Below, one piece after another: positions 8,767 to 22,918 of a stretch of DNA of 64,000 nucleotides (position 1 is its first letter; every line of letters starts with the position of its first letter). A program made the position numbers and the translations under genes. The stretch is from Streptomyces ambofaciens ATCC 23877 (GTDB lineage Bacteria; Actinomycetota; Actinomycetes; Streptomycetales; Streptomycetaceae), in contig NZ_CP012382.1 of assembly GCF_001267885.1 (NCBI RefSeq), positions 4,017,001 to 4,081,000 on the forward strand, read 5' to 3'. Under the pieces are notes generated by a model. The model had not been told where the DNA came from and made no database searches. It saw nothing but the letters and a program-made list of their open reading frames with translations.

Positions 8767-9642
8767 ATGGAGCTCGGTCTCGTCGGCCTCGGCAAGATGG
8801 GCGGCAACATGCGCGAGCGGATCCGCCGCGCGGGCCACACCGTCGTCGGATACGACCGCAATCCGGACCTCGCCGACGTCCACAGCCTGGAAGAGCTCGT
8901 GGGCAAGCTGGAGGCCCCCCGCGTGGTCTGGGTCATGGTCCCGGCCGGCGAGGCCACCCAGGCCACCGTCGACCGGCTCGGCGAGCTGCTCGAGCCCGGT
9001 GACGTCGTCGTGGACGGCGGGAACTCCCGCTGGACGGACGACGAGAAGCACGCCGAGGAGCTGGCCGCCAAGGGCATAGGCTTCGTCGACTGCGGCGTCT
9101 CCGGCGGCGTGTGGGGCCTGGAGAACGGCTACGCACTGATGTACGGCGGCGACGCGGAGAACGTCGCCAAGGTGCAGCCGGTCTTCGACGCCCTCAAGCC
9201 GGAGGGCGACTTCGGTTCCGTGCACGCCGGCAAGGTCGGCGCGGGCCACTTCGCGAAGATGGTCCACAACGGCATCGAGTACGCCATGATGCAGGCCTAC
9301 GCCGAGGGCTGGGAGCTGCTGGAGAAGGTCGACTCCGTGGACAACGTCCGCGAGGTCTTCCGCTCCTGGCAGGAGGGCACGGTGATCCGCTCCTGGCTGC
9401 TGGACCTCGCCGTCAACGCGCTCGACGAGGACGAGCACCTCGGCGACCTGCGCGGTTACGCACAGGACTCCGGTGAGGGACGCTGGACCGTGGAGGCCGC
9501 GATCGACAACGCGGTGCCGCTGCCGGCGATCACGGCGTCGCTGTTCGCGCGGTTCGCGTCCCGGCAGGACGACTCGCCGCAGATGAAGATGATCGCCGCG
9601 CTGCGCAACCAGTTCGGCGGCCACGCGGTCGAGAAGAAGTAA
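8767..9642 (+). CDS. gnd: 6-phosphogluconate dehydrogenase, decarboxylating (short YqeC/GntZ type)
   Basis: The enzyme oxidises and decarboxylates 6-phosphogluconate to ribulose 5-phosphate in the pentose phosphate pathway. The Rossmann motif [12 protein letters not shown] is at 4-15 and the conserved [21 protein letters not shown] and [13 protein letters not shown] stretches (residues ~101-121 and ~160-172) are intact. At 291 residues it belongs to the short, usually NAD-linked class rather than the ~470-residue NADP enzyme. The ATG is preceded by AAGGAAAGCAACTG. It lies between dnaN and recF, a position typical for Streptomyces. Confidence 0.93.
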   Translation: MELGLVGLGKMGGNMRERIRRAGHTVVGYDRNPDLADVHSLEELVGKLEAPRVVWVMVPAGEATQATVDRLGELLEPGDVVVDGGNSRWTDDEKHAEELAAKGIGFVDCGVSGGVWGLENGYALMYGGDAENVAKVQPVFDALKPEGDFGSVHAGKVGAGHFAKMVHNGIEYAMMQAYAEGWELLEKVDSVDNVREVFRSWQEGTVIRSWLLDLAVNALDEDEHLGDLRGYAQDSGEGRWTVEAAIDNAVPLPAITASLFARFASRQDDSPQMKMIAALRNQFGGHAVEKK

Positions 9643-9677
9643 GCAACACCCGAAGGTGGGGAGGTCGGCGAACGACC

Positions 9678-10799
9678 ATGCACGTCACGCATCTGTCGCT
9701 GGCCGACTTCCGTTCGTACGCCCGGGTCGAGGTGCCGCTGGACCCGGGCGTCACCGCCTTCGTCGGCCCGAACGGGCAGGGAAAGACGAATCTCGTCGAG
9801 GCGGTCGGCTACCTCGCCACCCTCGGCAGCCACCGGGTCTCCTCCGACGCCCCCCTGGTGCGCATGGGCGCCGAGCGCGCGGTGATCCGCGCCCAGGTCC
9901 GGCAGGGCGAGCGGCAGCAGCTGATCGAGCTGGAGCTGAACCCGGGCCGGGCCAACCGCGCCAGGATCAACAGATCGACGCAGGTCAAACCCCGTGACGT
10001 GCTCGGCATCGTTCGCACCGTGCTGTTCGCGCCCGAGGACCTCGCGCTGGTGAAGGGCGACCCCGGGGAGCGCCGCCGCTTCCTGGACGAGCTGATCACC
10101 GCCCGCTCCCCGCGCATGGCCGGGGTGCGCTCCGACTACGACCGGGTCCTCAAGCAGCGCAACACCCTGCTGAAGTCGGCCGCGCTCGCGCGTCGGCACG
10201 GCGGGCGCACGATGGACCTGTCCACGCTCGACGTCTGGGACCAGCACCTCGCGCGTGCCGGTGCCGAGCTGCTGGCGCAGCGGCTCGACCTGATCGCCGC
10301 CGTGCAGCCGCTGGCCGACAAGGCCTACGAGCAGCTGGCTCCGGGCGGTGGACCCGTCGCGCTGGAGTACAAGCCGTCGGCGCCCGGTGAGGCGCACACG
10401 CGCGAGGACCTCTTCGAACAGCTGACGGCCGCGCTCGCCGAGTCCCGCAAGCAGGAGATCGAGCGGGGCGTCACCCTGGTGGGGCCGCACCGGGACGACC
10501 TGCTGCTCAAGCTCGGTGAGCTGCCCGCCAAGGGATACGCCTCCCACGGCGAGTCCTGGTCGTACGCGCTGGCGCTGCGGCTGGCCTCGTTCGACCTGCT
10601 GCGGGCCGAGGGCAACGAGCCGGTGCTGGTGCTCGACGACGTCTTCGCCGAGCTGGACGCACGCCGTCGCGAGCGGCTCGCGGAGCTGGTGGCGCCCGGC
10701 GAGCAGGTGCTGGTGACGGCCGCGGTCGACGACGACGTACCGGATGTGCTGGCGGGGGCGCGGTACACGGTGGCCGAGGGCACGGTGGAGCGCGTATGA
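9678..10799 (+). CDS. recF: DNA replication/repair protein RecF
   Basis: RecF is an SMC/ABC-type ATPase that loads RecA at gaps with RecO and RecR. Walker A GPNGQGKT is at 30-37, the signature region [16 protein letters not shown] is in the C-terminal third, and Walker [13 protein letters not shown] follows. Length (373) is normal. The stop overlaps the next start (ATGA, 10796-10799), so recF and the dciA-like gene are translationally coupled. Confidence 0.96.
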   Translation: MHVTHLSLADFRSYARVEVPLDPGVTAFVGPNGQGKTNLVEAVGYLATLGSHRVSSDAPLVRMGAERAVIRAQVRQGERQQLIELELNPGRANRARINRSTQVKPRDVLGIVRTVLFAPEDLALVKGDPGERRRFLDELITARSPRMAGVRSDYDRVLKQRNTLLKSAALARRHGGRTMDLSTLDVWDQHLARAGAELLAQRLDLIAAVQPLADKAYEQLAPGGGPVALEYKPSAPGEAHTREDLFEQLTAALAESRKQEIERGVTLVGPHRDDLLLKLGELPAKGYASHGESWSYALALRLASFDLLRAEGNEPVLVLDDVFAELDARRRERLAELVAPGEQVLVTAAVDDDVPDVLAGARYTVAEGTVERV

Positions 10800-11359
10800 G
10801 CGCGGACGGGCCGGTCCCGGAGAAGCCCTCCGGCGACAGCGCCAGGAACCCGGAGCCGTCCGGCGTCGACCTCGCGCGCGTGGCGCTCAGGGCGGCACGC
10901 GAGGCGGCACGCGCGCGTGGGGACGCGGCGCAGCAGAAGCAGCAGGCACGGCGCGGCGGTCTGCGCTCCGGTGCCCGCGCGGACGGGCGTGACCCGATGG
11001 CGCTGGGTTCCGCGATCAACCGGCTGATCACCGAGCGCGGCTGGGAGACCCCGGCGGCGGTCGGCGGGGTGATGGGGCGGTGGCCGCAGATCGTCGGTGA
11101 GGACGTGGCCAAGCACTGTGTGCCGGAGCGGTACGACGAGGACGAGCGGGTGCTGGTCGTCCGCTGCGACTCGACGGCGTGGGCGACGAACCTGCGGCTG
11201 CTCGCGCCGACGCTGGTGGCCCGGCTCAACGAGGATCTCGGCCACGGCTCGGTACGGGTGATCAAGGTGCTGGGCCCCGGCGGTCCCGGCGGCCCCGGCC
11301 GTCGATACGGCCCGTTGCGCGCCCCCGGCAGCCGGGGTCCGGGCGACACCTACGGGTGA
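10796..11359 (+). CDS. DUF721/DciA-like protein
   Basis: A 187-residue protein with a disordered, Arg/Ala/Gln-rich N-terminus (~1-70) and a compact DUF721 core from [20 protein letters not shown] to [21 protein letters not shown]721 includes DciA, the helicase operator of bacteria lacking DnaC/DnaI. The position between recF and gyrB is conserved in actinobacteria, consistent with a replication role. The C-terminal Gly/Pro-rich tail looks unstructured. Assignment to DciA is by family and context. Confidence 0.85.
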   Translation: MSADGPVPEKPSGDSARNPEPSGVDLARVALRAAREAARARGDAAQQKQQARRGGLRSGARADGRDPMALGSAINRLITERGWETPAAVGGVMGRWPQIVGEDVAKHCVPERYDEDERVLVVRCDSTAWATNLRLLAPTLVARLNEDLGHGSVRVIKVLGPGGPGGPGRRYGPLRAPGSRGPGDTYG

Positions 11360-11536
11360 TCTGGCACCCCGTCAGGGGTGGGTGATGTACCTCACATAAA
11401 TGGGCGTCAGTGGTCGGTGTGAACCGTTGGCGCCCTCTTGGTCGTACCACCGCACACGGTTGCGAATCACGTTCTGACTCCCAAGTAGCCAAGGGTTGAC
11501 GTCTCGAAGCGCTGAGTGCCGTCGTGAGCCTCTTGA

Positions 11537-13843
<2,307 letters not shown>

Positions 13844-13885
13844 GTCGGTCTCAGCTGACCGCACCAGGAAGGACCTTCACCAGCA

Positions 13886-16480
<2,595 letters not shown>

Positions 16481-16498
16481 CACGAGGAGAGAGTCATC

Positions 16499-17224
16499 GT
16501 GAGCGGAGCCACGGGCGCCGGATCGGCCGGTACCTCCAGGGGTACGGAAACGGGCGGCGGCGGCCGTGGCTCCGCCGCGCGTGCGACCGATCCGCACACC
16601 ACTCAGCTGCGCAAGATCGACGACGGCGCGACCGACTCGCACTCGGGGAGCCCGTCCACAAGCCATGGATCCCAGGGGGGAACTGTGACGGACACCCGAG
16701 GCCAGCAGACTCAGGCGGCCTCGCCGCTGCCGGGAGAACGGCAGCCCCAGCAGCCCGGCGGGCCGTACCACCCGCCGCAGGCCTACCAGACGCAGGGCGG
16801 CAACGCGACCGCCGCCGTGCGCCGCCCCCGCACCGGCGCCCGCACCACGCCCCGCGTGCGCAAGGCGCGCCTGCGCGTCTCGAAGGCGGACCCGTGGTCG
16901 GTGATGAAGGTCAGCTTCCTGCTCTCCATCGCGCTCGGCATCTGCACGATCGTCGCGTCCGCCGTCCTGTGGATGGTCATGGACGCCATGGGCGTCTTCT
17001 CGACCGTCGGCGGCACCATCTCCGAGGCGACCGGCTCGAACGAGTCCAACGGCTTCGACCTGCAGTCGTTCCTGTCGCTGCCCAACGTGCTGCTGTTCGC
17101 GACGGTCATCGCGGTCATCGACGTCGTGCTCGCCACGGCCCTGGCCACGCTGGGCGCGTTCATCTACAACCTGTCCGCCGGCTTCGTCGGCGGTGTGGAG
17201 CTGACGCTCGCCGAGGACGAGTGA
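16499..17224 (+). CDS. DUF3566 membrane protein downstream of gyrA
   Basis: A 241-residue protein. The first ~125 residues are disordered (Gly, Gln, Pro, Thr). A core follows (LRVSKADPWSVMKVSFLLSIALG) with two transmembrane segments at about 134-158 and 196-225 separated by a short outside loop (NESNGFDLQSFLSLPN). This is the DUF3566 family, found directly after gyrA in actinobacteria (the mycobacterial counterpart sits between gyrA and ileT). Function is unknown. The GTG at 16499 has a GAGGAG upstream. A second GTG at 16685 behind GGGGGG could give a 179-residue form. Confidence 0.88.
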   Translation: MSGATGAGSAGTSRGTETGGGGRGSAARATDPHTTQLRKIDDGATDSHSGSPSTSHGSQGGTVTDTRGQQTQAASPLPGERQPQQPGGPYHPPQAYQTQGGNATAAVRRPRTGARTTPRVRKARLRVSKADPWSVMKVSFLLSIALGICTIVASAVLWMVMDAMGVFSTVGGTISEATGSNESNGFDLQSFLSLPNVLLFATVIAVIDVVLATALATLGAFIYNLSAGFVGGVELTLAEDE

Positions 17225-17255
17225 TCGTCCCTCCCGGGTCCCGCGCCAACCGATT

Positions 17256-17284
17256 TTGGGACTGCCCGCCTCGTGCGCTAATCT
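17256..17284 (+). promoter_or_regulatory. Candidate promoter of tRNA-Ile
   Basis: TTGGGA at 17256-17261 and TAATCT at 17279-17284 are 17 bases apart, about 40 bp before the tRNA. This is a good housekeeping-type promoter by Streptomyces standards. Confidence 0.55.
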
Positions 17285-17324
17285 TCAGGAGTCAGCGCGC
17301 GGGACATACACCGCAGAGCGCGGC

Positions 17325-17401
17325 GGGGCTATAGCTCAGTTGGTTAGAGCGCATCCCTGATAAGGATGAGGCCACAGGTTCAAATCCTGTTAGCCCCACC
17401 A
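17325..17401 (+). tRNA. ileT: tRNA-Ile (anticodon GAT)
   Basis: The sequence folds as a complete cloverleaf. The acceptor stem GGGGCTA pairs with TAGCCCC, the anticodon stem CATCC/GGATG encloses the loop CTGATAA with anticodon GAT (17359-17361), and the T-arm contains GGTTCAAATCC. CCA is encoded (17399-17401). Location just after gyrA matches ileT of other actinobacteria. Confidence 0.97.
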
Positions 17402-17406
17402 GCGAG

Positions 17407-17441
17407 AAGACCCCCAGTCGATACCGGCTGGGGGTCTTTGT
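17407..17441 (+). terminator. Terminator after tRNA-Ile
   Basis: AAGACCCCCAG (17407-17417) pairs perfectly with CTGGGGGTCTT (17428-17438) around a 10-base loop and is followed by a short T-rich tail. Confidence 0.85.
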
Positions 17442-17587
17442 CATCCTCGGCGACATCCCCGGCGACATCCACGGCTGACATCCTGGGCGCCCTTGGGGCA
17501 CCAGCGCTTACCTCCGAGGTCATTGAGGCGTGCGACGCTCCTGGCTACGTTCGCGTTCTCCCACCGGAACGAACGAAAGGGCCGGAC

Positions 17588-17995
17588 GTGCCCGCATACG
17601 GGTTCGCACACCTACGTGACCGTCGCCACCATCCGGACGTCCTCGAGTACCTCGTGAGGATCCAGGACACCCTCGACCCGTTCCATGGCCGCTTCCTGAT
17701 CCACGGCCCGCCGACGGCGGTGGTAGAGGGCAGCTGGCCGGGCAGCATGGTGCTGATCGAGTTTCCCGGCATGGCCGAGGCCCGCGCCTGGTACGAGTCT
17801 CCCGAGTACCAGAGGATCCTGCGGCTGCGGGCCGACCACATCAGTGGAGACCTCGTACTGGTCGAGGGCGTCGGACCCGGATACGACCCGCGTGAACGTG
17901 CGGAGAAGCTGCGGGCCCAGACACCCGGGCAGCACACCCGACAGCCCGCGCAGACTCTGGCGACCGCGCCCGCCTCCGCCGACACCGGTCTCTGA
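17588..17995 (+). CDS. DUF1330 family protein
   Basis: A 135-residue protein starting at GTG 17588 (VPAYGFAHLRD) behind AAAGGG. The core resembles DUF1330, a ferredoxin-like alpha+beta barrel dimer: DVLEYLVRIQDTLDPFHGRF, then GSMVLIEFPGMAEARAWYES and PEYQRILRLRADHISGDLVL. The last ~35 residues are a disordered Gln/Thr/Ala tail. No enzymatic function is established for the family. It stands alone, convergent with the large STAND/WD40 gene. The open frame upstream of 17588 overlaps the tRNA terminator and is not coding. Confidence 0.8.
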   Translation: MPAYGFAHLRDRRHHPDVLEYLVRIQDTLDPFHGRFLIHGPPTAVVEGSWPGSMVLIEFPGMAEARAWYESPEYQRILRLRADHISGDLVLVEGVGPGYDPRERAEKLRAQTPGQHTRQPAQTLATAPASADTGL

Positions 17996-18011
17996 CACCA
18001 CCGAGCACGAG

Positions 18012-18044
18012 GAAGGCCGCGGGTCGACACGGCTGGGGGCCTTC
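18012..18044. terminator. Weak hairpin between convergent genes
   Basis: GAAGGCC (18012-18018) and GGCCTTC (18038-18044) form a 7-bp stem between the DUF1330 gene and the end of the STAND/WD40 gene. It could terminate from both sides. Confidence 0.35.
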
Positions 18045-18066
18045 GGCATGCAGGGGGCGGAGCCGT

Positions 18067-21000
18067 TCACCGGTCGCACGGGTCCTCGTAGGAGAGGCGG
18101 GGCAGGTGCTCGTGCCACTTCTCCTCGGTGAGCACGCCCCGGGTGGACGAGCAGATGCGGTCGATGGCGTCGTCCACGTCCAGGTTCCACAGCCGCACGG
18201 TGTCCGTGCCGCTGGAGATCCCGAGCATGTGACTCAGGGGGCTGAAGGACAGGAAGGTGCCCGTCTGGGTGTTGGGACTCATCGACTCCCCGATGGGCGC
18301 GGCCTCGGCGGGCGTACCGACGTCCCAGAGCCGGACCGTGTTGTCGTTGGCCCCGCTGGCCAGGGTGTCGCCGTCCTCGCTGAACGTCAGCGACACCACC
18401 GAGTCGGTGTGACCGGAGAGGGTGGAGTCGGGCCGGGGCGCACCGGAGGGGTCGGTGGTGTTCCAGAGCCGGACGGTGCCGTCGTCGCTGCCACTGGCCA
18501 GCGTACGGCCGTCGGGGCTGTAGGCCAGGACGTTGACGGGTCCCAGGTGGCCCGTGCGCGGGGGACCGAGGGGGCCGGCGTGCCCGGGGTCGCCGACGTC
18601 CCAGAAGCGGACGGTGTCGTCCGCGCCGCCGCTGGCGAGGGTGCGTCCGTCCGGGCTGAAGGCGAGGGTGTTGACGTATCCCGTGTGGCCGGCGAGCGGT
18701 TCGCCGAGCGGGCGGGGGCGGGACGGGTCGGCGGTGTCCCACAACTGGATCGTGCGGTCGTCGTAGGCCGTGGCCAGCGTGTCGCCCTCCGGGCCGAACG
18801 CCAGGGTGCCGGGCCCGGCGTAGCGGGTGCGCAGCGCCACGGGCGGGCCGTGCGCGGTGGGCCGGGTGGGGTCGGAGACGTCCCACAGCTGCATCGCCCG
18901 GCTGCCCGTCAGCACCGCGAGCGTGCCGCCGTCCGGGGAGAACACCAGCGACCGCACGTCGCCCTCCGCCGGCCGGAAGGGGGCGCCCAGGGCCCTGGGC
19001 CGGCCGGGGTCGGACACGTTCCACAGCCGGACCCGCCCGTCGCGCGCCGCCGTGGCCAGCACGTGGCCGTCCGGGCGGAACGCCCCGGTGCGGCCGATCA
19101 CGTCCGACGTCGGGACCGACCACAGCCGGACCTTGCTGTCGCCGCTGCCGGTGGCGAGCGTGCGGCCGTCCGGGCTGAAGCCCAGGGCGTACATCTCGCC
19201 GCTGCTTCCCGAGAGGGGCACGCCCACCTGCGAGGGGTAGGCCGGGTCGCTGACGTTCCACAGGCGCGCCGTGCTGTCGGCGCTGCTCGCGGCGATCGTG
19301 TCCCCGTCGGGGCTGAAGGCCACCGACCAGACGGGCCCGGTGTGCCCGGTCAGGGGTGAGCCGATCCGCGTGGCGTCGCCGGGCTCGGCCACGTTCCAGA
19401 GCCGGACGGTGTCGTCCGCGCCGCCGCTGGCCAGGGTGCGTCCGTCGGGGCTGAAGGCCACGGAGTGCACCAGGCCGGTGTGGCCGGTCAGGGGCCGGCC
19501 GACCGGTGCGGCGTCGCGGGGGTCGGCCACGTTCCAGAGCCGGACCGTGTCGTCGTCGCCACCGGCCGCCAGCGTCCGTCCGTCGGGGCTGAACGCCACC
19601 GAGCGCACCGCCGCGGTGGGGCCGGTCAGCGTGCCCAGCTTCTCGGGGCGGCGCGGGTCGGCCACGTTCCACAGGCGGACGGCGTGGTCGTCGTGGGCGG
19701 AGGCCAGCGTGCGCCCGTCCGGTCCGAAGGCGAGCAGGTAGACGGTGCCGCCGTTGCCGGGCACGGGTGCGCCGAGCGGGCGCGGGTGGTCGGGGGCGCT
19801 GACGTCCCACAGCCGGATGGTGCCGTCGTCCGAGGCGCTGGCCAGGGTGCGCCCGTCCGGGCTGAACACCGCGGCGCTCACCCAGCTGGTGTGGCCGGCG
19901 AGGGGAGCGCCCAGCGGTTCGGGACGGGCCGGGTCCGACACGTCCCACAGCCGTACGGTCCGGTCGTAGCTGGCCGTCGCCAGGAGCCGGCCGTCGGGGC
20001 TGAAGGACGTGAGGTAGACGGCGCCGGTGTGGCCGAGGAGCGGCGTGGCCAGCGGCGCGTTCACGATGGAGAGCAGCCGGTTCCGCACGTTCTCGTCGTC
20101 CGGGCGCAGGCGGTGCGCCGCCAGGTCGAGCTGGGCCGACAGCGAGGGGTCCGTGTACTGGACCTGGTCCGCCTCGGCGACCACCTGGTCGAACACCGCG
20201 TCGTTGCGCTGCTGCCAGGCGATCACCGCGGACCCGACCGCGAGCAGCGCCAGGACGACCAGCGCCGACACCGCCGCGCGGCTGATCAGGACGGTGCGCC
20301 GGCGCAGCCTGACCGCCGCGGCCAGGAACTCCACGGCGCTCCGGGTGAGGAAGGTGTCGCCCGCCGACTGCGCCCAGCCGCGGGCCTGCTCCAGGCGGGA
20401 GCCCCGGTAGAGCAGTGAGGCGTCCCGGTCCGACTCCTCCCAGGCCCGGCCGTCCTCCTCCAGCCGCTGGCGCAGCAGGTTGTCGGCCCGGCCCTCGTCG
20501 ATCCAGTCGCGCAGGCGCGGCCAGGCGTGCAGCAGCGCCTCGTGGGTGATCTCCACGGTGTCCGCGTCGAGGGTGACCAGCCGGGCCCGTACCAGCGCTT
20601 CGAGCGACTCCTCGGTCTTGCCGGGGTCCCTGGACTCCTGTGCGAGCCGGCGCCGCGTGCCGCGCCTGCGGGTGGCCTGGGTGTCCTCGCTCACCCGGAC
20701 CAGTCTCAGCAGGAGCAGGCGCGCGGCCGTGCGTGCCGCCGGGTCGAGGCCGGACCAGGCCCGCTCGGCGGTCGCCGCCACCGCTCCCTGGATGCCACCG
20801 GCCGCGCGGTAGCCGGCCAGGGTCAGCCGGCCCGCCTTGCGCCGCTGCCAGGTGGCGAGCAGCGCGTGGGAGAGGAGGGGCAGCACGCCCGCGTCGTGGG
20901 CCCCTCGCGGGCCGTCGCTGCTGACCTCCCGGATGATCAGTTCGGCCAGTCCCGGCTCGAGTTCCATGCCCACGGCCTTGGCCGGGCCGGTCACCGCTTC

Positions 21001-22188
21001 GCGCAGCTCCGCGGTGGTCAGCGGCCCGAGCACCATGTGCCGGTGCTGCAGCGCGTCGGCCAGTTCGGGGTAGCGCAGGCACTGCTCGTAGAAGTCGGCG
21101 CGCACTCCGAGGGCCACGAGCACGGGCGCCGGGTCGTGAGGACCGCCGGGTGTGCAGACGGCCTGGAGAAGCTGGACGAACAGGCGCCGGTCCGTCTCCT
21201 CGGCGCAGAGGGTGAAGATCTCCTCGAACTGGTCCACGATGACGACCGGGCGGGCGGGCGAGGACGCCCTGGCGCGGGCCCACGCCGTGACGGCCTCCCG
21301 CGCCGCACGCGTGACCTCCGGGGTGCCGGGCCCGTGCGCCGCGGGGTCCTGCGTCGGTCGGTCCTGCGTCGGCCGGTCCTGCGTCGGCCGGTCCTGCGTC
21401 GGCCGGTCCTGCGTCGCGTGGTCCGGCGCCGAGGCCGCCTCCGTCGCGGCGGCCTCCGTCGCGGCGACGACGGACGCGAGCCCGGGTATCCGTCGGGTCA
21501 GCTCACCGAGCGGATCGCCTCCCGGTACGAGCTGGACCACCTCTCTCCGCGGGCCGCTCCCCCCGTCCAGCGCGCCGTGGCGCAGGGCGGGCACCAGGCC
21601 GGCGTTGAGCAGCGAGGACTTCCCCGCCCCCGAGGCGCCCACGAGCATGACCAGGCCGCCTGTGGCCTCGGTCGCGCGGAGCTGGGTGACGAGGGCGTTG
21701 GTGCTCCGCTCCCGTCCGAAGAACCAGCCGGCGTCCTCCTGGCGGTACGCGGCCAGCCCGCGGTAGGGGCAGACCCCGCCGGGCGCGGGCCCGGTCTCGG
21801 ACGCGTGCTGCTCCTCCTCCGGGTCGGACGGCGCCGGGCGTTCACCGGTCGGGTCGGCCACCGCCCGCTCCCACAGGCGCTGCCACTGGGTCAGGTCGTA
21901 CAGGCCGGCGGAGACCGGTACCGGCCGTGCGCGCCGCGCCTGGGGTATGAGGACGTGCAGCACCGCCGCGAGGGCGGGGAACTGGGCCGGTACGTTCCGG
22001 GCCCGCCGCCAGTCGCTGATCCGCTGGGCGGAGACCCGTACCGGGCGCCCGCGTTCGTCGACCCGCTGGAGCCGGACGACCGCTTCGGAGACGCGTTTGA
22101 GGGGAGGGTTGCCGGCCTCCCTGTACAGCAGTGCGAGACGTTCGGCGAAGGCCGTGCGTGCCCCTGAGTCGAAACCCAAGGTTTCCAC
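18067..22188 (-). CDS. HTH-STAND ATPase-transmembrane-WD40 repeat protein
   Basis: A 1373-residue multidomain protein. Residues ~25-95 contain an HTH-like segment (VSAQRISDWRRARNVPAQF). A STAND-type P-loop domain (nSTAND1-like) follows with Walker A GASGAGKS (184-191) and Walker B PVVIVDQFEEIF (314-325). One transmembrane helix is at ~632-658 (positive residues before it, so the N-terminus is cytoplasmic). About 14 WD40 repeats (~718-1340) each carry the FSPDGRTLAS...VRLWDV pattern, enough for two seven-bladed propellers. A linker near 255-282 holds five QDRPT repeats. The start is GTG at 22188. No partner gene is adjacent. It may sense an extracytoplasmic or protein ligand and switch ATPase and DNA binding; this is inference. 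Confidence 0.85.
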   Translation of the reverse strand: METLGFDSGARTAFAERLALLYREAGNPPLKRVSEAVVRLQRVDERGRPVRVSAQRISDWRRARNVPAQFPALAAVLHVLIPQARRARPVPVSAGLYDLTQWQRLWERAVADPTGERPAPSDPEEEQHASETGPAPGGVCPYRGLAAYRQEDAGWFFGRERSTNALVTQLRATEATGGLVMLVGASGAGKSSLLNAGLVPALRHGALDGGSGPRREVVQLVPGGDPLGELTRRIPGLASVVAATEAAATEAASAPDHATQDRPTQDRPTQDRPTQDRPTQDPAAHGPGTPEVTRAAREAVTAWARARASSPARPVVIVDQFEEIFTLCAEETDRRLFVQLLQAVCTPGGPHDPAPVLVALGVRADFYEQCLRYPELADALQHRHMVLGPLTTAELREAVTGPAKAVGMELEPGLAELIIREVSSDGPRGAHDAGVLPLLSHALLATWQRRKAGRLTLAGYRAAGGIQGAVAATAERAWSGLDPAARTAARLLLLRLVRVSEDTQATRRRGTRRRLAQESRDPGKTEESLEALVRARLVTLDADTVEITHEALLHAWPRLRDWIDEGRADNLLRQRLEEDGRAWEESDRDASLLYRGSRLEQARGWAQSAGDTFLTRSAVEFLAAAVRLRRRTVLISRAAVSALVVLALLAVGSAVIAWQQRNDAVFDQVVAEADQVQYTDPSLSAQLDLAAHRLRPDDENVRNRLLSIVNAPLATPLLGHTGAVYLTSFSPDGRLLATASYDRTVRLWDVSDPARPEPLGAPLAGHTSWVSAAVFSPDGRTLASASDDGTIRLWDVSAPDHPRPLGAPVPGNGGTVYLLAFGPDGRTLASAHDDHAVRLWNVADPRRPEKLGTLTGPTAAVRSVAFSPDGRTLAAGGDDDTVRLWNVADPRDAAPVGRPLTGHTGLVHSVAFSPDGRTLASGGADDTVRLWNVAEPGDATRIGSPLTGHTGPVWSVAFSPDGDTIAASSADSTARLWNVSDPAYPSQVGVPLSGSSGEMYALGFSPDGRTLATGSGDSKVRLWSVPTSDVIGRTGAFRPDGHVLATAARDGRVRLWNVSDPGRPRALGAPFRPAEGDVRSLVFSPDGGTLAVLTGSRAMQLWDVSDPTRPTAHGPPVALRTRYAGPGTLAFGPEGDTLATAYDDRTIQLWDTADPSRPRPLGEPLAGHTGYVNTLAFSPDGRTLASGGADDTVRFWDVGDPGHAGPLGPPRTGHLGPVNVLAYSPDGRTLASGSDDGTVRLWNTTDPSGAPRPDSTLSGHTDSVVSLTFSEDGDTLASGANDNTVRLWDVGTPAEAAPIGESMSPNTQTGTFLSFSPLSHMLGISSGTDTVRLWNLDVDDAIDRICSSTRGVLTEEKWHEHLPRLSYEDPCDR
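21345..21418. repeat. 15-bp tandem repeat inside the STAND gene
   Basis: A 15-bp unit (GGTCCTGCGTCGGCC) is repeated almost perfectly about five times from 21345. It encodes the QDRPT pentapeptide repeats between Walker A and Walker B. The length is a multiple of three, so copy-number change would keep the frame. Confidence 0.9.
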
Positions 22189-22459
22189 TCCTCACTTCCC
22201 CCGCGCCTGGACGTCCGGACCGGAAAACTCACTCTATATGTCTGACCTGCGGCTACGTCATCGTCGCGGCACCAGGACCTCCTCGGTGGCGGCCCCGACT
22301 GGCAGGATCGCGTCGCAGTGGCGAGACGGCCGCCCGACGCCCGGACAGGTCAGCGGCCCAGCGCCAGGGGAGCCATCCGGTGAGGCCGCATGTTCTCGGT
22401 CAGCTTCGGTCGGCTTCCGTCTGCCCGGCCCCGTCCCGGTCCACACCGCGCGCAGCACG

Positions 22460-22523
22460 CCGCCGGCATGGTCCGGCACCGGTCCCCACGAGGGGAGGGA
22501 CCGGTGCCCGATCATGCCGGCGG
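22460..22523. repeat. Long inverted repeat in the spacer upstream of the ferredoxin
   Basis: Arms 22460-22485 and 22498-22523 are 26 bases each with two mismatches, around a 12-base loop. The 515-bp spacer (22189-22703) between the divergent STAND gene and the ferredoxin contains no coding frame I can support. This is its only notable structure. It may be a bidirectional terminator or an operator. Confidence 0.7.
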
Positions 22524-22703
22524 GGCGCCGGGGGCCGTGACGGGCGGCGGCCTCGGGTGACCGGCTGCGGTGCGGGCGGGGCGGCGGGTCTCGCCCCGGG
22601 TGCCGACGGGTCCAACGCGCGCGTGCACGAGGCGGGTTCGGGGCGCCGGTCAGTGGGCAGGCACGTCCTGAAGGTTCCGATGCCGACCGCCGCTGGAGTA
22701 CGT

Positions 22704-22898
22704 ATGAGGATCTCCGTCGACCCCGAGCAGTGCTACGGCTCCGGAGACTGCGTGCACCGGGCCCCGTCCGTCTTCACCCAGGTGGACGGGCTGGGCGCCG
22801 TGATACCGGGCCGTGAGTACGACGTCGACGCGCCGCGGGTGCGGGAGGCGGCCGAGGGGTGTCCGGCCGCCGCGATCACCGTGACGGGGAGGGACTGA
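22704..22898 (+). CDS. [3Fe-4S]-type ferredoxin
   Basis: A 64-residue protein starting at ATG 22704 behind GGAG. It has the small actinobacterial ferredoxin pattern: MRISVDPEQCYGSGDC, then APSVF, and a C-terminal EGCPAAAITV. Three cysteines (C10, C16, C53 followed by Pro) in a Cx5C...CP arrangement suggest a [3Fe-4S] cluster. These proteins usually pass electrons to cytochrome P450s, but no P450 or ferredoxin reductase is nearby. A methyltransferase follows after 20 bases, so the two are probably co-transcribed. Confidence 0.88.
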   Translation: MRISVDPEQCYGSGDCVHRAPSVFTQVDGLGAVIPGREYDVDAPRVREAAEGCPAAAITVTGRD

Positions 22899-22918
22899 GG
22901 ATCGCGGGGAGACCGGGT

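Noticed and set aside
17325..17401. tRNA-Ile 3' end as an attachment site of an integrated element
   Set aside because: No second copy of the tRNA 3' end and no integrase, excisionase or replication gene was found downstream.
17612..21283. Long minus-strand frame of 1223 codons overlapping the STAND/WD40 gene in another frame
   Set aside because: Pro/Arg/Gly-rich composition without domains, whereas the overlapping frame has clear Walker and WD40 motifs.
20527..22167. Plus-strand frame of 546 codons opposite the STAND gene
   Set aside because: Antisense shadow with no recognisable motif.
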